Shown in pieces: positions 57,141 to 64,000 of a stretch of DNA of 64,000 nt. Within the stretch, counting starts at the first letter, position 1; every line of letters begins with the position of its first letter. Below the pieces are notes generated by a model. That model made no database searches, was not told where the DNA came from, and worked only from the letters and a program-made list of their open reading frames with translations. The translations under genes and the position numbers were made by a program. This DNA comes from Pyrrhosoma nymphula (lineage: Eukaryota > Arthropoda > Insecta > Odonata > Coenagrionidae): NCBI GenBank assembly GCA_963573305.1, contig OY754335.1:18887501-18951500 (forward strand), read 5' to 3'.

Positions 57141-57249
57141 CTTTCCATTCTAGGTTTATTTATTTAATTGAAAAGTCCCCAAATACGGCACAAAGGCTTA
57201 TTACACTGGTCGACAAGCGAACAAATAAATATAATTTTTAACAAAATAT

Positions 57250-57755
57250 ACCCTAAAAAGGTAAAACACTACAGAAAAATAGAAAAATATGTAGGAAAGG
57301 AAGCTTGGGATTTACGGACAAGGAGATGGTATAGAGGGAATCAGCTCGGCAATATGCTTTCTGATGACTGATTTGAAAAGGGAGGGTGTGGAGAAGAGGC
57401 CAAAGGAGAGTAACTGCGAGGCTAGGGAGTTGAGAGTTTTTTGGATACGGTAGAATAGGAAGAGCTGGGATATTGAGAGTCTGAATTTGGGAACGTCAAG
57501 AAGGGAGTTATTGCGTAGGGAACGAGGAGGAACATGAAGAGAAAAGAGAGGAATAAGGCATTTGGTACGGAGAGAGCCACTCCAAATGCTATGGAGAAAC
57601 TTCATGTCGCATATTCTATGACGGAGAGAGAGGTTTGGGATTGAAAGGGAGGAATGGATGTTTTCTTTTGATAAGTTTCTGAGGGAAGGGATTCGATGGC
57701 GGGCAATGGTGAGAAAGAAGTTGATAGGGCGATTGAGCGTATTCAAGGCTGTGGT
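57250..57755 (-). pseudogene. Probable LINE ORF2 C-terminal fragment
   Basis: A 144-codon uninterrupted minus-strand frame at 57312-57746. It starts NRPINFFLTIARHRIPSLR, continues with a MKFLHSIWSG segment, and ends LDVPKFRLSISQLFLFYRIQ then KTLNSLASQL. A hydrophobic, Leu/Ser-rich stretch with VP-x-x-R followed by a FFYRI-x-x-LN-L-type end is the common C-terminus of many Jockey-like LINE proteins. The reverse-transcriptase motifs are missing, so it would be a 5'-truncated copy. Identification rests on general pattern only. Confidence 0.5.
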
Positions 57756-58340
57756 TTAATGCAACGAAGGAACATGAGGTTTTGATTTCACAGTGAAATT
57801 ATTCCTCACTAGGGAACTTTGCGATGCTTACCAAACTTTTTCCACCGCCGGGGCAAACACCAATAACATCCAATATAACAACGTCGATATGTTTCTTTTT
57901 TTAAATCACATGGGATAAATTTATGCGTTATCCATTTTGTTGGTGGCGCCCGCAATGTCTTGTCGTGGCGAATATACCAGAAATACTTACAGAATTAATT
58001 TCAGCGATTCCTTTATTATACAACTAATTTAAGTTTTAATAGTAGCTAGTGATAAAAGTGAGCACATAGGCGCTTATCTACTTCATTCGAACATCTTCCT
58101 TTGCGTCATTGTCCCGCTAATTTGAACAGCACCACTTCATTCTTGATCTCTTCTTTCCCACTGTATTCTGACCTATCCGTCTTCAGACGGTGGATAGAAA
58201 CAGATAAAACTCACGTAAAATAAGGATGGCTGAACTTTAAAACCATTTTTTCTTCAACAGATTTTGCAGATTTATTTTTTATAATAATAATCGCAATAAA
58301 AACTCAAATAGAGACACGTTTCAGATCAATATACCTAATT
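57756..58340. other. No gene seen
   Basis: AT-rich sequence between the LINE fragment and the next DNA element. Confidence 0.45.
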
Positions 58341-58342
58341 TA

Positions 58343-59257
58343 GCCCCGGTTTTTCCACCCACCGACAGCGACACCGACAAAAATATCCAACTGATTCAAT
58401 TTTTTCGCCCAAAAACTCCTGTTTTACTGTGTATCAATGTCCCGACAAGGCCTATCTTGTCGACAGATTTCTCGAAATCTTCTCCGGAAAATTGGTCGGG
58501 CGACAACGTTATCGGGAGGGTAATTTCTGGCAACCGTTAATCAATATTTATGAACTTTATTTACGCATACAAAGCATTTTTAGAATATTCATTCGTGATG
58601 GACACAAATATGAAACCAAATACTTCAATACTGTTGGGATTGAATTCCTCTAGTACATTTTGCTATCTGCGTCTGCTACTATCTTTCCATGTTGTGCTGG
58701 ATTTTTTTTCAGGTTTTTATTTATGTGCATTCAAAATACAATCGAATATTGTCGACAAGGGTAAATACTGCCGTTTGCTTTCTTTCCCCGTTTTCTCCAT
58801 TGTTTTTTTTTTAAATGAAATTGCGATTGTGAGTGAACACTTTGTACCGTGATATTCTGCGATTAAATTTTGAAAATTATATTTAAAAATGCCAGTGATG
58901 TTTACTCGTGCTTTGTATATGATGTTTTCAACAATGAGTATAGGTTCGTGAATTTCGTTTATATCAGCTCCCGGAATCAACAACAAGAATGCCTCAGTAA
59001 TTTCTACTGCAATTTTCTTTCATTATTTACGTACGTTTGAAATGAGAGAGTGTGCGTACTGAAACCTCAACCAATCACATTTCGCTGTTTATCTTTCACC
59101 ATTAAAAATGAAGGCATTGCTACTAGTCGGATGCATATGGAAGGATATTGGCCTGGCGACAACAACGGTTACATACACGCTCTAGTGGTTTTGTCGCCAA
59201 GATATTCTTCCCTGTAAGAAAATTGTCGGCGGCTTTGGGAGATGGTAAAACCGGGCC
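58343..59257. mobile_element. TA-flanked DNA element with GCCCCGG ends
   Basis: The left end GCCCCGGTTTTTCCACC and the inverted right end GGCCCGGTTTTACCATC match over 13 of the first 15 bases, and both are preceded by TA. GTCGACAA, GTCGGGCGACAA, GTCGCCAA and CCGACAA words cluster near both ends, likely subterminal binding sites. The interior open frames (74, 100 and 89 codons) show no transposase motif. A TA duplication fits Tc1/mariner-like elements; the superfamily is not proven. Confidence 0.6.
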
Positions 59258-59259
59258 TA

Positions 59260-60160
59260 ATTATTTGGGATGACCAAGGTAGCTAGGTTGGTAAATCATG
59301 GGTGAAATATTCCAGGAACTTAGTTAAAACGAAATTAAAGAAATAATGTAGACATTCAAAAACCACAATTTGAAGTTTTCATGGCAACCTTTCGAAAGAT
59401 AGCGTTCTCCTCCAGGAAAACCTAAATGACCACTAAATGTTTAAAGTAGAATTCCGGACACACTGATTCTAAATCCTACGGTACAATATTAAGAAAAATG
59501 CCATTACCTATACCGTAGATAGCACAGGAAAAGGTGAGGACCAGGGTCAAATGAATTACAGAACATCGCCCGCCTTCGGGCTTTAGTACGAACTAAGTCC
59601 ATCTCCCACCCTTCGCTGAGTCGATAGCTACAAAGTGAATGAAAGATCTGACGCTATCCCGGCGAATTTTCCTTATGAACTCCTCTTGGGCTTAAGCCGG
59701 GTGAAAGTCTTCCTTTTGGCCGAAGTTTTGAAACTAGGATTTTTAACGTAATCCCAATGCTGCATGTGAAATCTCCTCTGCCATACGTTACATAAGAGTA
59801 TAAATATACATATTTACCAAAATAGCTGCTTAGTGGTTGATGCATTTCCAGTGAGGGGTCACCTCCTGCCTAGCAGCCATGGGATAATTTGTGGGGAATC
59901 ACGTAGTTGTTTATGTTCGTCGGAAAGGACGATAAACTGTGGGCCCATTTGTACATTGTATTTACCCTTTCATGGCGTTAATTAATAATTGGTTTCACTC
60001 ATAATACATTTGGAGTAGTTGTCCACGACAAGATTTTCACAATTTTTTGTGTTAAATAATAACAAATAGTAACATTGTTTTACGCGGAAATAGCAATTGA
60101 TTTTCCTAAATGTAGTTTCTCGTTGTCTCATTGGTCGTTCAAGCCTAAGATTGGTTGATT
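59260..60160. other. No gene seen
   Basis: Mixed composition, no open frame with a domain. Slightly GC-richer at 59560-59720. Confidence 0.45.
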
Positions 60161-60164
60161 ATAG

Positions 60165-60850
60165 CCCTCCATTTCCCCATATCTAATACTAGTTCCCTTA
60201 CTCCCTAGTACTTAGTTCTTCTCCTGTACATGCATATATGCATTCCTTCCTTGACCTTCCTCTTGGGACTTTTACGTCTATTTATCCTTCTATTGTATTC
60301 TTCACAAAGCCATTGTGCCTCAGGGTGTGTCCAATTCCATCTAGTCTTTCTTTTCTGTATCATAGCGTTCCTTTCCTTCAACTACTCTGTATACTTCTCC
60401 GTTTCTTATTTTTTCCAGTAATTTTATCTGAAGCATCATCCTCATACACCAGGTTTAGAAAACTTGTAATCTTTTCTGGTCTGCTTCTCCAATGCTCCAT
60501 GTTTCCGATCCATAGAGTTCCACGCTCCACACAAATGTTTTCACATACTGTTTCCTCGTCCCTATCTTCTATGAATACAGTAGTTGCCATTTCATCATGA
60601 ACGCTCTCTTACCTTCGGCTGTTCTACGCTTCATGCCCGTTGTACTTCTTCCATCTCACGTTCTGCTAATTCCGAGATGGATGAAGGAATCCACTTCCTC
60701 TAATTTCTCCCCCCTTACAATTAGTGTGACTTGAGAATTCTGCAACTCTCTTCGACATACCCGGATTTGGGCTTTCTTCTTAACGATTTTCATGTTCTTT
60801 CCTGACCGTTGTTGCATTTTAGTAAATTTACCACTATATATATACAATAT
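60165..60850 (-). pseudogene. LINE ORF2 C-terminal remnant, broken
   Basis: Minus strand: KKKAQIRVCRRELQNSQVTL then VRGEKLEEVDSFIHLG (about 60800-60670), KTFVWSVELYGSETWSIGEA (about 60560-60500), WCMRMMLQIKLLEKIRN and fragments of the GHxL and GR-rich end down to about 60165. The order matches the 50.1- and 54-kb remnants, but it keeps more upstream sequence. Several stops and frameshifts separate the blocks. It belongs to a related family rather than the same copy. Confidence 0.75.
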
Positions 60851-61049
60851 ATTTAGGGATATTTACTCGATCTCCACAGTTGAGGGAATTATTTTTGAGT
60901 TTGTGGGGTGAATTCCAAGTCAGCAGGTTAAAATATTCACTCATATATTTACACGAATTTAGCAGCAAAATGCTAACGGAAGAGCAGGCTAATGCAGACT
61001 AATTTCTCTCCACCCTTCCTCCACTCCCCAAATTACCCTCCGCTTATGA

Positions 61050-61145
61050 TGTTTTGAGCAAGATATCATTTCACATGAAATTTAAAGAATTTGGCCTCAT
61101 CTTAAAGATAAATATCTCACTTCTCCAAAGATACCAAAATATCAG
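61050..61145 (-). repeat. Fragment of family 1 TTAA element
   Basis: TTTTGAGCAAGATATCATTTCAC followed by GAATTTGGCCTCATCTTAAA and CTCACTTCTCCAAAGATACC matches the inverted 3' end of 52288-52838 over about 90 bases. Only this end is present and the TTAA terminus is lost. Confidence 0.6.
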
Positions 61146-61264
61146 CCAGTCACCGCTTTTTGAGATTTTTTCGAGAAATCACAGGCCATTTTTACACGAG
61201 GAATGGTAAAGGGTATGCACTCCAGAGAGACTTTATTTTAAATCAGGAGGAATTTTTAAAGCAT

Positions 61265-61500
61265 ATATCTCGTCAGATACTTCAGGGAAAAGAAAGCGAG
61301 GCTGGTCATAAAAGTAGGAGGACTCGAACTGGAGCAAGCGGAACAATTTAATTACTTCGGTAGTACGCTAGAAGATACGGGGCATAGTAGCAAAGACATT
61401 AGGAGGAGAATAGCGCTAGCGAAGGAAGTGTTTCATAATAGAAGGGAGCTGATGACGGGGACCTTTAGTAAGGATGGAGAAAGGTAGGACTTATGCTGAG
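61265..61500 (+). pseudogene. LINE ORF2 fragment
   Basis: Plus strand: KVGGLELEQAEQFNYFGSTL then GHSSKDIRRRIALAKEVFHN and RRELMTGTFSKDGER. This aligns with KHFTYLGSVLEG...KDMRCRIALDKEEFLKRRELMRG of the 50.1-kb copy, one residue block for another. The fragment stops just before the VWSVALYG region. One frameshift near the start. Confidence 0.75.
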
Positions 61501-61920
61501 ACGAAGAACGAAATACTAGAGGTAGATATGGCACGGCACGTGTAAGAGTCTGTTGGATGTTCCCTTACTTTCATCATAACCTACCTTTAACCGGTAGATT
61601 GCTCAGATGATGATATCTCGTCAGAAGTTTAATGGTTTTCTCAAATATTCGGACCAATGTAGGTTGGTTTATTCAAAGTCCACTCTGGCTTAGAAGCTCG
61701 GGTAATACGCCTGTGTTTACGATATTTTACTTATCCCTGTCAATTTTCACCTGGATGATTGATATGTATGCATAGGAGTCCAAATTCCTTTGCTTTGATT
61801 GACAATTTGGATTAATCTTCAATTTTAATGACGAAATATGACTTCGTGATTTCAACTTCTTCATGTTTTTGACAAATGCAATTATCCCGTTGACAAAAAG
61901 GTAGATGCTTAATAGAAGTT

Positions 61921-61924
61921 AAAA
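61921..61924 (-). terminator. Pol III terminator of the tRNA-iMet gene
   Basis: On the minus strand, TTTT lies four bases after the end of the tRNA gene. Confidence 0.75.
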
Positions 61925-61927
61925 TTT

Positions 61928-61999
61928 TAGCAGAGCGTGGTTTCGATCCACGGACCTCTGGGTTATGGGCCCAGCACGCTTCCACTGCGCCACTCTGCT
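61928..61999 (-). tRNA. Initiator tRNA-Met (anticodon CAT)
   Basis: 72 bases on the minus strand with a full clover-leaf. The acceptor AGCAGAG pairs with CTCTGCT, giving the A1:T72 pair typical of eukaryotic initiators. The D arm starts GCGC. The anticodon stem CTGGG/CCCAG holds loop CCCATAA. The T stem CGTGG/CCACG surrounds loop ATCGAAA, the initiator-specific replacement of TTC. The discriminator base is A, CCA is not encoded (as expected in eukaryotes), and there is no intron. A TTTT pol III terminator follows at 61924-61921. It supplies Met-tRNA for translation start. All stems pair, so this is very likely functional. Confidence 0.96.
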
Positions 62000-62084
62000 G
62001 CGTGTTTTTGATCAAGCTTTTTTTCGATAGTTCACGGAACTGTCATGCATTTTTAAAGAATAAATATTTTCTTCTCAAGGTGGT

Positions 62085-62607
62085 GGGAGAGGTAATCGTA
62101 CTGAGTGCAAATTTTAATAATTTCCTACGTAAGTCGAAAAACAATTCTTCGGCCACATTTCACTTAAGTGCGTCTGTTTATGCGTTGATACTCACCATGC
62201 AATCAGTAATGGAAAAGAAAAGAAGAATTATATTTTAAATTTGTATCCTTAATTAATTAAAGATTGTTACGACCTGAGGTTTCGGAACGGTATTCCAAAT
62301 TTAGACTTAATCATATTGGCATATGTTGTTTTCGAATATTGGACTTTGCTTTACACCTTGATATTTGTTAGCATAACTATAATAATAATAAATGTATTAC
62401 TTCGCATTTAGAAGAATATCCGCAGTGTGTAATGGAATTATTACGAAATAAAGGCCATGTTCCATAAGGCAACGTGATAAAATAGCATTGAATTGCCAAA
62501 ACACCATATCGGTATGATATTTTATCAGTAGATATCGCTAATCAAAACACGTATGCAAAGTTTCACGCAAATCTATGCATAAACGAAAATCATTCCAACC
62601 ACCTGAA
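62085..62607 (+). mobile_element. TTAA-flanked DNA element, family 2, copy B
   Basis: Colinear with 23353-23890 over 523 bp. The ends are degenerate: TCAAGGTGGTGGGAGAG and, inverted, TTCAGGTGGTTGGAATG. Shared internal blocks include ACCTTGATATTTGTTAGCA and ACACGTATGCAAAGTTTCAC. It is about 85 bases from the tRNA gene. No coding capacity. Confidence 0.85.
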
Positions 62608-62711
62608 GCCAGAGCTTCTACAATACAGCGTATACAATAGTCTCCTCCACCAACTCATTAGTTAGTCTAGTGGGGGACGCGACCGACAACTTAGGTTCTT
62701 TGCTTCGCTGA

Positions 62712-62723
62712 GGGGGGGGGGGG
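62712..62723 (+). repeat. G12 homopolymer
   Basis: Twelve consecutive G residues; the length is probably unstable between reads. Confidence 0.9.
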
Positions 62724-63029
62724 TGGTTTCGTTGGTTAGGAAAGAATTAAATGGAGACTGGAAGGAGGGTTGAGAGAAGCCTGGCCAAGATAATGTAAAC
62801 AGGGGAATAGACATTCTTAAATGAATTCCGTCAACGTACTTATAACGTAGCAGATTACCTACTGAATATTTATATTTCTCCTCGCAAAACTTTGTATAAT
62901 GCTCAATGAATATTCCCGTAACTCTACTTTCCGCAACTATCTTGAAAGTCTTACGATTCATGTAAAATGGGACGTTCTTTCACTTTCAAACGCTGCGGCA
63001 ACAGTTTTTTCTTATTTTTTTATTTCTTT

Positions 63030-63206
63030 TAATTTTTTTCCCATATCCCCGAAAACAGCACCAACGGCCATCGGGTGTTTTTACAAGTAACAATGGACGA
63101 ACAGAAACACCCATCTCCTGAGAGGTGTAAAATCCACTCAGGCGGGACTCGAACCCTCGACCCTCAGTTTAGCAGGCGAGGACTTTACCCCGTCGCGTCG
63201 CCACCA
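63030..63206 (-). repeat. tRNA-derived SINE, minus strand
   Basis: On the minus strand, an A-box-like GACGGGGTAAAGTCC and a B box GGTTCGAGTCCC (63155-63144) stand at tRNA spacing. They are followed by GCCTGAGTGGATTTTACACC and a body with GGGTGTTTCTG and GATGGCCGTTGGTGCTG. Single copy here; not the 26.7-kb family. Confidence 0.6.
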
Positions 63207-64000
63207 TCAAAGCATTCAACTGGATATTATCAATTAATAGGTTTTTTGCTCTTCTTCTTTATTTAAGATGATGGTATTATTTATTTCGTTTAGAAGGTGA
63301 ACAATATCTATAGTTCTTCAATTCCTTTAAAATGTTCCTCTTGTCTTAAAATTATTTGTATTAACCCTGGCGTGTGGTTTGAATACCATTCTACAATTAG
63401 TTATCATGTTTGGTTGCACATTTTGGTATTATCTTTTCTACCGTTTAACTTAGGTTTCTGTGGAAATAAGATAAGAACTATACCAACTTTTCAATAACAG
63501 CAGACTAGCTACTTCCGCAAAATCTTTCTTCATCTCAGCTTGCGTCCCACCTCTCTTCATTCTATCCACAAAGCCTATTCCATTTCTTCCCCATCACCGT
63601 TTACTCATTATTCTCCCGTCTATCACTGTCAAGTATCCTCTCGCCCATCATTTCCTGTCCTTTTCATCTACTACGCTTGTCTGGCGAATTTTATAAAAAT
63701 CGGAAAACATATTTTCATATCGTCCTCTCATTCTTCATCAATTTATGATAAACAATTCTTCAGAGCACAATGTCATTAATGAAGATTCAAGAGGTGTAAA
63801 TCATATTTGTAATTTTAGATCACAATACTTCTTTTGCTCTCAGTTAATTCCAATATAATTTGTCCGACAGTAATATATATTTTTTTTTTAACTTTGACCT
63901 ACATTCGTTTTTTTTCAAGTTTCGCCTAGCATGATTAATTGCTTATAAATATTATTTTACAGAAAATAACCAGGTTTCAGAAAATGAAAAGAAAAAAAAA
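63207..64000. other. No gene seen; AT-rich to window end
   Basis: Open frames of 66 and 79 codons without domains, and poly(T) and poly(A) runs near 63880 and 63985. Confidence 0.5.

Noticed and set aside
56688..57167. 159-codon and overlapping 123-codon open frames
   Set aside because: They follow from high GC content and a GT repeat encodes a VCVCV stretch; no domain in either frame.
1..64000. CRISPR arrays, bacterial operons or prophage
   Set aside because: No spaced identical repeats of CRISPR type and no prokaryotic gene density; the DNA is clearly eukaryotic.

Overview
This is eukaryotic, AT-rich, repeat-dominated DNA, almost certainly from an arthropod and most likely an insect. The evidence is a typical eukaryotic initiator tRNA gene, many 5'-truncated non-LTR retrotransposons of arthropod type, a Penelope-like element with a GIY-YIG endonuclease, tRNA-derived SINEs and several terminal-inverted-repeat DNA elements. 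I cannot fix the order. A hemimetabolous or palaeopteran insect would fit the repeat load, but that is a guess. Several repeats show CG changed to TG or CA, which suggests germline CpG methylation.

I found no convincing exon of a host protein-coding gene. The longest open frame (329 codons, minus strand, about 31.1-32.1 kb) is retrotransposon reverse transcriptase. Nearly all other open frames are short and have no recognisable domain.

Layout. 0-5 kb: a LINE 3'-end motif, a decayed LINE and a perfect 36-bp hairpin. 5.3-6.0 kb: a 0.7-kb foldback element with a 10-bp target duplication and an internal 32-bp tandem array. 8.8-9.8 kb: two inverted pairs of a tRNA-derived SINE. 11.5-12.3 kb: a large foldback with hammerhead-like cores. 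13.3 kb: a DNA element with TTAA-flanked ends, whose relatives lie at 52.3 and 61.1 kb. 15.9 kb: a palindrome with two hammerhead-like cores. 16.1-16.6 kb: a LINE remnant. 17.8-19.0 kb: a truncated Penelope-like element with inverted terminal repeats and a nearly complete hammerhead. 21.8-22.4 kb: a LINE 3' end. 23.2-24.2 kb: one TTAA-ended element nested in another. 26.7 and 37.0 kb: copies of one SINE. 30.9-32.1 and 45.8-46.4 kb: two copies of one LINE. 33.4 kb: a hammerhead-bearing foldback. 40.7-42.3 kb: a hAT-like element with an 8-bp target duplication. 50.1-51.4 kb: a LINE tail next to an initiator-tRNA pseudogene and a tandem duplication. 53.6-54.8 kb: LINE pieces split by a later insertion. 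56.2-57.1 kb: a CpG-rich stretch that is the best candidate for a promoter. 57.3-61.5 kb: more LINE pieces and a DNA element. 61.9 kb: an intact initiator tRNA-Met gene.

The most notable pattern is the recurrence of hammerhead-ribozyme core sequences with a short palindromic stem III at several sites. They occur in the Penelope-like element and in small palindromic elements that usually carry two copies head to head. The short palindromic stem III suggests that the palindromes descend from Penelope-like termini.
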